A stretch of DNA of 20,120 nucleotides, from contig CAJBIL010000471.1 in NCBI GenBank assembly GCA_903953145.1, forward strand, positions 1 through 20,120, in the 5' to 3' direction. The notes beneath the pieces were generated by a model. That model made no database searches. It saw nothing but the letters and a program-made list of their open reading frames with translations, and was not told the origin of the DNA. Shown piece by piece: positions 14,306 to 20,120 of the stretch. The translations under genes were made by a program, and so were the position numbers. Position 1 is the stretch's first letter, and every line of letters starts with the position of its first letter. The DNA comes from an uncultured beta proteobacterium. GTDB taxonomy: Bacteria; Pseudomonadota; Gammaproteobacteria; Burkholderiales; Rhodocyclaceae.

Positions 14306-15856
14306 ATGAACAGTTCCTTAGTCGATCGCATCGGGCGCATGCCCTTCTTGTTTGCCATCGCGGTTGGTCTGGCGCTTGCCGCCTATGCAGGCGGCGTGGC
14401 GGAGCTCATCACGCGCTGGAGCAAGCAGGAGGAGTACAGCCATGGTTTCTTTATCCCGCTGATCGTCCTGTGGTTGCTCTGGCAGCGCCGCGAGGCACTG
14501 CGCGCGAGTCTTGCAACACCTTCCTGGTACGGGCCGCTGTTTCTGATTATTGCTGCGGCCATGCTGTTGCTCGGGGAGCTGACGGCCATTTTCATCCTGG
14601 TGCAGTATGGTTTCGTACTCAGCTTGGTCGGGTTGGTGTTCTGCCTGGGTGGTATGCCGCTGGCGCGCGTGACGATCCTGCCGATTTCCTTCCTGATTTT
14701 CGCGATTCCGCTACCGTATTTTGTTGATTCTCAGCTTTCCTGGCGCCTGCAGTTGTTGTCCTCGCAAATTGGGGTCGATGTATTGCGCGGGCTGGGTATC
14801 TCGGTATTTCTCGAGGGCAATGTCATCGATCTCGGGGTCTATAAGCTGCAGGTGGTGGAGGCGTGCAGCGGATTGCGCTATCTCTATCCCCTCCTGAGCA
14901 TCGGCTTCCTTATGGCCTACATGTACCAGGCGCCCCTGTGGCGGCGAGTCGTGCTGTTCCTGACCACAATTCAGGTCACGGTGCTGATGAATAGCTTGCG
15001 CATCGCCGCCGTGGGGGTGCTGGTGCAGCGCTGGGGCACTGGTATGGCCGAGGGCTTCATGCATTATTTCGAGGGCTGGATCATATTCATCGCCTGCCTG
15101 ATGACGCTGCTCGCCGAGGTCTGGCTGTTCGAGCGATTCGGGGCACGGCGAAGAGCCTTGGATGTGCTGACGTTTCCCCTCGTCCGTGGTGATGGTGCAG
15201 TCAATGAGGCCTTGCCCTTGGCCCGACATCCTCTTGTTTTCGGCATGGCTTTGCTGCTGGTGGCTGGAGTGGCCTCGCAGGCAGCCGGCCATCGGGAGGA
15301 GGTGCGCCCGGAACGTACCTCGCTGGCGGCATTCCCCCTGACGCTGGGGGAATGGCAGGCCAGCAAGAGCCTCCTGGAAACGCAGGTCGAGATATACCTT
15401 GGACTCGACGATTATGTGATTGCCGATTACCGCCGCGAAGCGCAGATCGTCAATTTCTATGCGGCGTATTACGGTTCGCAGCGCAAGGGAGTCTCACCGC
15501 ATTCACCGCAGGTGTGCATTCCCGGCGGCGGTTGGCTGATCACCTCGCTCGACCGCGTGCCGGTGACACTCGTTGATGGCAGCACTTTCGAGGTAAACCG
15601 TACGCTCATCGAACGCGCCGGACAGCGTCAACTGGTTTATTACTGGTTCGAACAGCGCGGCCGACGAATCGCCAACGAGTACTGGGTGAAATGGTATTTG
15701 CTGGTCGATGCCTTGCTGCGCAACCGTAGTGACGGGGCCCTCGTGCGAGTCACGACGTCCGTCGGGGCTTGGGAGTCGACCGGGAATGCAGATAAGCGCC
15801 TAGTTGATTTTGTGAAGTTGGCTGTACCGAATTTGGCGGCTTACGTACCCCACTGA
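14306..15856 (+). CDS. Exosortase fused to EpsI domain (XrtD-like)
   Basis: A 516-residue membrane protein. The N-terminal part (about 1-290) is an exosortase with multiple transmembrane segments and the catalytic set in order: C187 in VVEACSGLRYL, R232 in MNSLRI and H253 in HYFEGW. Exosortases are transpeptidases that process proteins with a short C-terminal PEP-CTERM-like signal, coupled to EPS production. After another transmembrane helix (about 312-328) comes the periplasmic EpsI (DUF3485) domain, with HSPQVCIPGGGW and YYWFEQRG. The same two-part architecture occurs in exosortase type D as I recall it, so XrtD is the best guess. No protein with a matching sorting signal is encoded in this window. 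It follows the GT26 gene by 35 bp on the same strand. Confidence 0.87.
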   Translation: MNSSLVDRIGRMPFLFAIAVGLALAAYAGGVAELITRWSKQEEYSHGFFIPLIVLWLLWQRREALRASLATPSWYGPLFLIIAAAMLLLGELTAIFILVQYGFVLSLVGLVFCLGGMPLARVTILPISFLIFAIPLPYFVDSQLSWRLQLLSSQIGVDVLRGLGISVFLEGNVIDLGVYKLQVVEACSGLRYLYPLLSIGFLMAYMYQAPLWRRVVLFLTTIQVTVLMNSLRIAAVGVLVQRWGTGMAEGFMHYFEGWIIFIACLMTLLAEVWLFERFGARRRALDVLTFPLVRGDGAVNEALPLARHPLVFGMALLLVAGVASQAAGHREEVRPERTSLAAFPLTLGEWQASKSLLETQVEIYLGLDDYVIADYRREAQIVNFYAAYYGSQRKGVSPHSPQVCIPGGGWLITSLDRVPVTLVDGSTFEVNRTLIERAGQRQLVYYWFEQRGRRIANEYWVKWYLLVDALLRNRSDGALVRVTTSVGAWESTGNADKRLVDFVKLAVPNLAAYVPH

Positions 15857-15903
15857 TTTCTGTGAGCCCCCTCATTGCCTACGCACGGCAGGATAATTAG
15901 ATC

Positions 15904-15908
15904 AGGAG
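15904..15908 (+). promoter_or_regulatory. Shine-Dalgarno site of H-NS-like gene
   Basis: AGGAG six bases before the ATG at 15915, a strong site. It fixes that start. Confidence 0.6.
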
Positions 15909-15914
15909 AAATTT

Positions 15915-16271
15915 ATGGATATATCGGCCCTCTCAGTCGGTGAATTGCAGAAGCTCGCAGCCCGCATCGAAAAAGAAATTGAAAGCCGCAATAAAAAGAA
16001 GCGTGGCGAAGCCATGGAGGAAATTAGAACCATTGTCGCCAAATATGGCCTAAAGCTTGGCGAAGTGATGGGGCAACCGGCTGCCCGCAAGCCACGTGTC
16101 AGCGCAAAAACAATTGCCGACAAACCCGCAAAAAAACCGGCCGCCATTCTCTATCGTCATCCGGAAAACCCAGCCCTCACCTGGACCGGTGGTCGCGGCC
16201 GGCCCCCGAAATGGATCAAGGACTGGGAAGCCTCCGGCCGTAGCCGCGAGGATGCCAGCGTACAGGGCTGA
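15915..16271 (+). CDS. H-NS family nucleoid-associated protein
   Basis: A 118-residue H-NS-like protein. The N terminus is a coiled-coil dimerisation helix rich in Lys/Glu (about 8-45), the middle is a Lys/Ala/Pro linker (80-97), and the C terminus has the DNA-binding motif TWTGGRGRPPKW, with the GRGRPP hook that inserts into AT-rich minor grooves. This form is common in betaproteobacteria. It would bind AT-rich DNA and silence acquired genes; AT-rich targets lie in this same window (9157-12124). It stands 58 bp after the exosortase gene, has its own strong ribosome-binding site, and is convergent with galE. Whether it belongs to the EPS transcript or is separate cannot be told. Confidence 0.9.
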   Translation: MDISALSVGELQKLAARIEKEIESRNKKKRGEAMEEIRTIVAKYGLKLGEVMGQPAARKPRVSAKTIADKPAKKPAAILYRHPENPALTWTGGRGRPPKWIKDWEASGRSREDASVQG

Positions 16272-16356
16272 GCGGCTTCGAGTCCGGATTCGTCGGGCTG
16301 ATTCCGGCCTCTGCCGGATTAAGCAGCATCGGCCGCGTTGACCCGCTTTGGCATTG

Positions 16357-17334
16357 TCAGTGCCAAGGATGTTTCAGTTCCCACGCCCAAGCATCTCCGA
16401 CAATTCGATCCAGCGATGCAAACTGCGGCTGCCAGCCCAACACCTTGTGCGCCAGCCCGGCATCCGCCACCAGGCGGGGTGGATCACCGGCTCGCCGGGG
16501 TGCATCAACCACGTTGATCGTTTTTCCGGTGACTTGCCGCGCGGTATCGATGACTTGTTGCACCGAGAAGCCCTGTCCGTTGCCCAGATTGAAGGCCTTG
16601 CTTGCACCGCCCGCCTGAAGATAATCCAATGCCAGGGCATGCGCTGCGACGAGATCAGCGACGTGAACGTAATCGCGGATGCAGGTGCCGTCAGGCGTGT
16701 CGTAATCCCGGCCAAACACGGTGATGGCCGAGCGCCGGCCTGAGGCTGCTTGCAGAATCAGCGGGATCAGATGTGTTTCCGGCTCGTGCCGCTCGCCCAA
16801 TTGCTGGTCCGGGTCTGCCCCTGCGGCATTGAAGTAGCGTAGGCAGACAGACTTGAGCCCATAGGCCCGGTCGAAATCCTCCAGAATCTGCTCGACCATC
16901 CACTTGCTGCGACCGTAAGGATTGATCGGTGCCTTGGGGTGCGCTTCGTCGATGGGCACATAGTTTGGGTCGCCATACACCGCCGCTGTCGAGGAGAAGA
17001 TAAAGCGCCTGACCCCTGCCCGTTCCATCGCCTGCAGCAAGGTCAGGGTCGCCGCCAGATTGTTGGCGTAGTACTTGCCCGGCTCGTTCACCGATTCACC
17101 CACCTGGATATACGAAGCGAAGTGGAATACCACATCGATGCGCTGTGTGTTGAACAGCGTATCCAGTGCCGCTGCATTGGCAATATCCAGTTCGGCCAAC
17201 TGGCCGCCCACCAGCGCATCGCGATACCCGGTGGAAAAATTGTCTGCGACCACAATCTCGTGGCCAGCGGCCAGTAGTGACTTAACCATATGGGAGCCGA
17301 TATAACCGGCGCCGCCGACAATCAGGATTTTCAT
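16357..17334 (-). CDS. galE: UDP-glucose 4-epimerase
   Basis: A 325-residue extended SDR epimerase that interconverts UDP-glucose and UDP-galactose (or the N-acetyl forms), supplying galactose for EPS or lipopolysaccharide. GGAGYIGSH at residues 7-15 binds NAD, D31-N32 follows on the second strand, SSTAAVYG at 114-121 carries the catalytic Ser/Thr, and Y140-x3-K144 (YGRSK) is the catalytic pair. The C-terminal LGNGQGFSVQQVI and RRAGDPPRLVAD segments are typical of GalE. It is transcribed toward the H-NS gene. The ribosome-binding site before its ATG is weak. Nearby there is no other galactose-use gene, so a biosynthetic rather than catabolic role is inferred. Confidence 0.93.
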   Translation of the reverse strand: MKILIVGGAGYIGSHMVKSLLAAGHEIVVADNFSTGYRDALVGGQLAELDIANAAALDTLFNTQRIDVVFHFASYIQVGESVNEPGKYYANNLAATLTLLQAMERAGVRRFIFSSTAAVYGDPNYVPIDEAHPKAPINPYGRSKWMVEQILEDFDRAYGLKSVCLRYFNAAGADPDQQLGERHEPETHLIPLILQAASGRRSAITVFGRDYDTPDGTCIRDYVHVADLVAAHALALDYLQAGGASKAFNLGNGQGFSVQQVIDTARQVTGKTINVVDAPRRAGDPPRLVADAGLAHKVLGWQPQFASLDRIVGDAWAWELKHPWH

Positions 17335-17439
17335 ATCGAGCCAGCTGTCTGGATTGCTGAAGATACAGGATTTCTGAATTATGCCGAAGATTCAAGGTTT
17401 CTTGTGAGGGCAGTTGCTGGCTAGGCGTTTGGAAGCGTT

Positions 17440-17466
17440 GAAATTGTAAAGTCAGTGCTGGTGAGA
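17440..17466 (+). repeat. Upstream element, copy 1 (before hicA)
   Basis: A 27-base segment that matches 18113-18138 at about 23 positions with one gap. In both copies it is followed some 63-64 bases further (measured start to start) by GTGTATG (17503-17509 and 18177-18183), just before the presumed -10 region. It lies in the intergenic region between galE and hicA. Confidence 0.6.
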
Positions 17467-17514
17467 CGGCGGGGAGCTGCTTGCTGCGGAGCCACGCTAA
17501 GTGTGTATGGTGTG

Positions 17515-17520
17515 TATAAT
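17515..17520 (+). promoter_or_regulatory. Candidate -10 box for hicAB
   Basis: A perfect TATAAT just nine bases in front of the hicA ATG at 17529. No consensus -35 lies at the right distance. If it is used, the transcript would begin almost at the start codon, giving a leaderless or nearly leaderless mRNA; no clear Shine-Dalgarno stands before the ATG either. Confidence 0.4.
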
Positions 17521-17528
17521 AAGAGCCG

Positions 17529-17711
17529 ATGAATAGTTCTGAACGGATCAAGCGGATGGAGAAAGCAGGATGGGTGTTGCGTGGAGCTAAAGGCTCTCAT
17601 CATGTGTATACGCACCCCGATCGCCCGGGGCACATCAGTGTGCCGCATCCTCGAAAGGACTTGGGTACGGGTTTGCTGCATAAGCTGATGAAGCAGGCCG
17701 GTTTGAAATAG
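17529..17711 (+). CDS. hicA: HicA-family toxin (mRNA interferase)
   Basis: A 60-residue protein with the dsRBD-like HicA fold. GSHHVYTHP around residues 22-30 contains the active-site histidine (H24) found in GSHxxF/Y of the family, and the C terminus VPHPRKDLGTGLLHKLMKQAG is the other family signature. HicA cleaves mRNAs when it is free of its partner. The antitoxin-like hicB starts six bases downstream, the usual toxin-first order. No in-frame damage is seen, so it is likely intact. Length (about 60) is normal. Confidence 0.93.
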   Translation: MNSSERIKRMEKAGWVLRGAKGSHHVYTHPDRPGHISVPHPRKDLGTGLLHKLMKQAGLK

Positions 17712-17717
17712 GAGTCG

Positions 17718-18110
17718 ATGATGAGATATCCAATTGCTATCGAGCCCGGAGGAGAGACTCACGCATGGGGCGTGGCTGTCCCCGATCTGCCTGGATGTTT
17801 TTCGGCAGGGGATACGCTTGATGAAGCGATCTCTAATGCCAGCGAAGCGATGAGCCTATGGATCGAGTCGGTACTTGACGACGGTGGGGATATTCCCAGA
17901 CCTGGCGACATTGCAAACCATCGGCTTAATCCCGAGTTCGAGGGTTGGATCTGGGCCTTGGCCGAGGTGGATCCTGCGCTTCTGGAGGATCAGGTCGAGC
18001 GTGTGAATATCTCCTTGCCACGTAGGGTGTTGGTACGTCTTGACGCCAAGGCCAAGGCCGCGGGCGAGAGTCGCTCCGGGTTTATCGCGCACTTGGCATT
18101 GCTGGCTTGA
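17718..18110 (+). CDS. hicB: HicB-family antitoxin with RHH C-terminal domain
   Basis: A 130-residue protein. The N-terminal half (about 3-75) is the degenerate RNase H-like HicB fold that blocks HicA (VAVPDLPGCFSAGDTLDEAI is the signature). The C-terminal RVNISLPRRVLVRLDAKAKAAG segment is a ribbon-helix-helix DNA-binding domain, which would let the complex repress its own promoter. GGAG at 17711-17714, spaced 3-6 bases from the two ATGs at 17718 and 17721, is its ribosome-binding site; I use 17718. It ends at 18110, three bases before the second copy of the upstream element shared with hicA. Confidence 0.92.
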   Translation: MMRYPIAIEPGGETHAWGVAVPDLPGCFSAGDTLDEAISNASEAMSLWIESVLDDGGDIPRPGDIANHRLNPEFEGWIWALAEVDPALLEDQVERVNISLPRRVLVRLDAKAKAAGESRSGFIAHLALLA

Positions 18111-18112
18111 CT

Positions 18113-18138
18113 GAAACTGAAAGTCGGTGCTGATGAGA
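18113..18138 (+). repeat. Upstream element, copy 2 (before the three-gene operon)
   Basis: Near-copy of 17440-17466 (about 23 shared positions, one gap), directly after the hicB stop. Together with the shared GTGTATG some 64 bases further on it suggests a duplicated promoter or operator region, or a cassette boundary. Confidence 0.6.
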
Positions 18139-18166
18139 TGCACCGAAATCTTGGTTGCACGCGCAC

Positions 18167-18194
18167 TTGTCATGCGGTGTATGCTAAATATATA
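18167..18194 (+). promoter_or_regulatory. Candidate promoter of the antitoxin-like operon
   Basis: TTGTCA (18167-18172) and TATATA (18189-18194) are 16 bases apart, a reasonable sigma-70 pair. GGGAG at 18203-18207 follows and leads to the ATG at 18214. A short GTAT...ATAC palindrome (18179-18195) overlaps the -10 and could be an operator. Confidence 0.45.
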
Positions 18195-18213
18195 CGAAAA
18201 TGGGGAGTGAATT

Positions 18214-18477
18214 ATGAGCAACCTGCTTCTCAACTTTAAGTCCAAAGATTCTTCGTATGGGGTGACGCGGGAAACCCTGAAGGTGCTGGCCGCAGAAATG
18301 GATGTGAGCGAAACGACGGTGGTACATCTGGCCATTTCGCGCTTCGCCAAGGAAGTGCTCCCCGCCTACGAAATGGATGATGGTCCGCTGACTGCGGCGG
18401 ATATCAAGCGCATTCGCAAGGTGGCGCAGCCCATGCTGCCCAAGGGGAAGGTGCTCAGCACGCGGTCTCTTCTGTAA
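18214..18477 (+). CDS. Small antitoxin-like protein (putative ribbon-helix-helix)
   Basis: An 87-residue protein I cannot name. The segment YGVTRETLKVLAAEMDVSETTVVHLAISRF (about residues 13-43) has the strand-helix-helix pattern of ribbon-helix-helix antitoxins, and the C-terminal tail (LTAADIKRIRKVAQPMLPKG) is basic. It begins after a good ribosome-binding site (GGGAG) and a plausible promoter and is the first gene of a tight operon with two small genes. First position, likely DNA binding and neighbourhood beside hicAB make an antitoxin the best guess. No toxin family was recognised downstream, so this is inference. Confidence 0.65.
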   Translation: MSNLLLNFKSKDSSYGVTRETLKVLAAEMDVSETTVVHLAISRFAKEVLPAYEMDDGPLTAADIKRIRKVAQPMLPKGKVLSTRSLL

Positions 18478-18486
18478 GAGGAAACC

Positions 18487-18726
18487 ATGACCTTGGGCGA
18501 CTTCAAAATCGTTGGTGCGATTGTGACCGTCGAAACGATTGCTGAAGGCACTGGCATTCGTGATTTGGCAATACTGCGAAAACGCTACGGATTGGGAAAC
18601 TGGCGAAAGAAAAAGGGAATCGCCACCTTGCGGCGAGATGATGGCGTAACAATGCAAGCTGAGGTACATTGGTACGAGGCTCATGGCATCGGGAAAGTGA
18701 ATCTCAAGGTAAAGGAATGGCTATGA
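18487..18726 (+). CDS. Small basic protein of unknown function, candidate toxin partner
   Basis: A 79-residue protein. The centre is strongly basic (RKRYGLGNWRKKKG) and the C-terminal part reads ATLRRDDGVTMQAEVHWYEA followed by KVNLKVKEWL. The pattern seems familiar from a small uncharacterised protein found beside similar antitoxin-like genes, but I do not know its function. It begins nine bases after the upstream gene with a GAGG-type ribosome-binding site. Its TGA overlaps the ATG of the next gene (ATGA). The basic, RNA-binding-like composition suits a toxin or a regulator. Not to be read as a known toxin. Confidence 0.6.
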   Translation: MTLGDFKIVGAIVTVETIAEGTGIRDLAILRKRYGLGNWRKKKGIATLRRDDGVTMQAEVHWYEAHGIGKVNLKVKEWL

Positions 18727-18947
18727 AATTTATGGTTTGCGTCTCCCGCGAGGGAATGGGTGAATTCTCTGCTGACGATTTGACGTTGGGGCGCCTCTAT
18801 GAAGTGCTCTCCCCGGTCGATAGTCAAGGCATGGTTCGCGTTATAGATGACTCAGGTGAAGGCTATCTGTACCCGGCCGGCCTGTTTGACGCTGTAGAAG
18901 TTCAGGAACCGACCGCCGCTCGACTTCACGCGCTATTGGCAGCGTAA
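18723..18947 (+). CDS. Small acidic protein of unknown function
   Basis: A 74-residue acidic protein, MKFMVCVSREGMGEF at its start and a middle part (LGRLYEVLSPVDSQGMVRVIDDSGEGYLYP) with the look of a small beta-barrel. The frame is open from 18669, but the ATG at 18723 overlaps the upstream stop (ATGA) and has AAAGGA six bases ahead, so I take this start. Function unknown. Its opposite charge to the basic protein before it and its tight coupling suggest the two could bind each other. Confidence 0.6.
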   Translation: MKFMVCVSREGMGEFSADDLTLGRLYEVLSPVDSQGMVRVIDDSGEGYLYPAGLFDAVEVQEPTAARLHALLAA

Positions 18948-18957
18948 ATCTGGAAAA

Positions 18958-19143
18958 TTACGCCGTAGCCTGGCACATCGATATCAACTCAACGATCGTC
19001 TTGGCGTGCATCCTGCGCATGAGGTTGGCACGGTGCTCCTTGGCTGTTTTTACCGCGATTCCAAGTTCGGCGGCAATCGCCTTGGTACGCAGCCTGATCT
19101 GAAGACGAACGGCGATTTCCAAGCTCAATATGAGTAGTGCCAT
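18958..19143 (-). pseudogene. Degenerate LuxR/FixJ-type HTH fragment
   Basis: The minus-strand frame ends in TKAIAAELGIAVKTAKEHRA followed by NLMRRMHAKTIVELISM, which is the DNA-binding part of a LuxR/FixJ-family response regulator (T.KxIAxELGISxKTxExHRxxLMxKMxAxTxxELVxM). The sequence ahead of it (LSLEIAVRLQIRLR) is only a weak match to the usual LTxREREVLxLV start, and no receiver domain or other part of a regulator precedes it. The frame is open to 19275, but that part has no similarity I can see. I read it as a truncated remnant, with loss of the N terminus and possible frameshifts. It lies just 10 bp after the small-protein operon in opposite orientation. Confidence 0.6.
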
Positions 19144-19275
19144 GCGAAAGGTTCTTGCAATTTCTTCTGGTGGCGGGCATGGGGTGCAGCTGTTGCGCTT
19201 GCGGCCGGCGTATCCGTCATCAATCCGTGGAAAGTGTGAGGCATAGATAACGAGTAAGAAGCCGGCTGGCCACAC

Positions 19276-19503
19276 ATTCTGAAATGTTTCGTGGATTTGG
19301 ACTTACAACCCCTGAAAGAGCATCCCGCCGTACTGCTACCCGCTGGGAGCGCCACCTCGGGGAGCGCCGGCATCTTGCCGGCTGCTTTTACTACCGCCAG
19401 GCAACCCTGCCGGCAAGATAGCAGGGCTTGACTTTTTCGTTATCGAGCCAACAATGACATATATGCCACCACATCAAAAGAAGTAGTCGGAGTGTCCGAA
19501 GAC
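19276..19503. other. Intergenic region before AbiEii-like gene
   Basis: Besides the repeat at 19343-19426 it contains TTGACT at 19428-19433, a near-consensus -35, with only a weak -10 downstream (ACAATG at 19451-19456, 17-base spacing). A GGAG at 19489-19492 serves the ATG at 19504. No antitoxin gene is present here. Confidence 0.35.
19343..19426. repeat. REP-like palindromic repeat
   Basis: The short stem GCCGGCA-TCT-TGCCGGC (19366-19382) is followed after 26 bases by a further GCCGGCAAGAT (19409-19419), the reverse complement of ATCTTGCCGGC (19372-19382). GGGAGCGCC occurs just ahead at about 19345-19353, and GGAGCGCC again at 19361-19368. GGGAGCGCCGGCATCTTGCC is, to my memory, a widespread dispersed extragenic repeat in proteobacteria. 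It may also end transcription, though no long T-run follows. Confidence 0.6.
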
Positions 19504-20120
19504 ATGCAAACAGAAGACATCTACCCGCTGCAGGAAGCGGTGCTCGTCAGATTGCAGTCGATGAACGACCCGCAGTTGTCCGTGGCCAAGCTATGCGGAG
19601 GAACTGCCCTTTCCCGTTGCTGGCTCAACCATAGGGTTTCATTCGACCTCGACTTCTTCCTGCCAGAGGGTTTCAAGGCAGGCGAACTGGCCGTTACCAT
19701 GAAAAAGGCAGGCATCGACTTTCGAACGAAAGACATCGTCGACGACCTGAAAAAGGCGAACCAGCTTCACGGCTACGTTTCACGCGAGGGAAGGCTTCTC
19801 AAAGTGTCGTTTGTGGAAGATGCCTATTTCACGCTGTTCCCTGCTATCGAGAAACCTTTCGGGGGTGGGTTGGTTCGAACGGAAGAAATCCCCGGTCTGT
19901 ATCACAGGAAACTCAGGACGGTCGCCGGACATGGTTCGGAAGGTGATTCGTTTGAAGGCGGTCGGCAGACAGCGCGTGATGTCTTTGACCTCTACATCCT
20001 GTCCCAAGCTTTCAAGCCCCTGGCAGAGTTCATCGAGTCTCTTCCATATGCCTTTCCATCGGCGGCCTTCAATAACGGACTCGCCAGCATGCCCTGGTAC
20101 GATCTTGCAGACGAACTTGG
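19504..20120 (+). CDS. AbiEii/AbiGii-like nucleotidyltransferase, 3' end beyond the window
   Basis: An open frame of at least 205 residues with no stop before the window end. The N terminus contains GGTALSRCWL and RVSFDLDFF (about residues 33-55), the signature of the AbiEii/AbiGii toxin family of nucleotidyltransferases: GG-T/S followed by D-x-D, the metal- and NTP-binding site. Toward residue 155-165 the RDVFDLYIL segment matches the family's RDxYDLxxL part. Such proteins are toxins of type IV abortive-infection systems or related phage defence. The ATG at 19504 has GGAG 11 bases upstream; an in-frame GTG at 19492 is the alternative start. No AbiEi-type antitoxin is seen upstream; a partner could lie downstream of the window. 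Family fairly sure, role inferred. Confidence 0.8.
   Translation, partial: MQTEDIYPLQEAVLVRLQSMNDPQLSVAKLCGGTALSRCWLNHRVSFDLDFFLPEGFKAGELAVTMKKAGIDFRTKDIVDDLKKANQLHGYVSREGRLLKVSFVEDAYFTLFPAIEKPFGGGLVRTEEIPGLYHRKLRTVAGHGSEGDSFEGGRQTARDVFDLYILSQAFKPLAEFIESLPYAFPSAAFNNGLASMPWYDLADEL

Noticed and set aside
14711..15292. Minus-strand 193-codon frame in the exosortase gene
   Set aside because: It is an antisense shadow of the well-supported exosortase, GC-rich and rich in His/Gln.
16303..16318. Hairpin TCCGGC-CTCT-GCCGGA between the H-NS gene and galE as a terminator
   Set aside because: The stem is only 6 bp and neither strand has a T-run after it.
16346..16368. Hairpin at the galE stop (CTTTGGCA / TGCCAAGG) as a terminator
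   Set aside because: It contains the stop codon itself and lacks a T-run in either direction.
17335..19503. Integron-type attC sites between the small genes
   Set aside because: The repeated elements lack RYYYAAC/GTTRRRY core sites and the characteristic imperfect palindrome; no integrase gene was seen.
1..20120. CRISPR arrays, rRNA or tRNA genes
   Set aside because: No regularly spaced direct repeats or tRNA/rRNA signatures were noticed; this is by eye and not an exhaustive search.

Overview
The window looks like a piece of a proteobacterial chromosome, most likely a betaproteobacterium. The evidence is a small H-NS protein with the TWTGGRGRPPKW DNA-binding motif, an exosortase/EpsI exopolysaccharide (EPS) system and moderate G+C content. 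The genus cannot be fixed from sequence alone. About 17 kb is a surface-polysaccharide locus; the last 3 kb is an accessory patch of toxin-antitoxin-like genes, a decayed regulator and a repeat element.

Region 1 (1-5276, + strand) holds five glycan genes in tight order: a 5'-truncated glycosyltransferase-like gene, a GT2 glycosyltransferase, a serine-acetyltransferase-like hexapeptide protein, a second GT2 with C-terminal membrane segments, and a WcaL-like GT4. A sugar-nucleotide epimerase/dehydratase of the SDR family follows. Several junctions are 4-bp GTGA/ATGA overlaps, so this reads as one translationally coupled operon.

Region 2 (5273-8748, + strand) continues that operon with what looks like a complete GDP-D-glycero-D-manno-heptose pathway: phosphoheptose isomerase (GmhA-like), heptose-7-phosphate kinase (HddA-like) and a three-domain protein. 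The three-domain protein joins a guanylyltransferase (HddC/WcbM-like), a GmhB-like bisphosphatase with its zinc site, and an extra C-terminal P-loop kinase of unknown role. The heptose is presumably transferred by the glycosyltransferases around it.

Region 3 (8749-12229) differs from the rest. It has a 408-bp stretch without a recognisable gene, an AT-rich CgeB-like glycosyltransferase, and, on the opposite strand, a large PKD/beta-helix lipoprotein. This may be an insertion or a module boundary within the EPS locus.

Region 4 (12230-17334) is the exosortase-type EPS module: a GT2, a 13-codon mini-ORF that looks like the stump of a nucleotide-sugar dehydrogenase, a WecG/TagA/CpsF transferase fused to a STAS domain, and an exosortase fused to EpsI. 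An H-NS-like gene and, on the minus strand, galE (UDP-galactose supply) follow.

Region 5 (17335-20120) is accessory. It contains a HicA/HicB toxin-antitoxin pair and a second three-gene operon beginning with an antitoxin-like protein. The two are preceded by matching upstream sequence. A degenerate LuxR-type HTH fragment, a REP-like palindromic repeat and the 5' part of an AbiEii-like nucleotidyltransferase gene (open at the window end) complete it. No rRNA, tRNA, CRISPR array or intact insertion sequence was seen.
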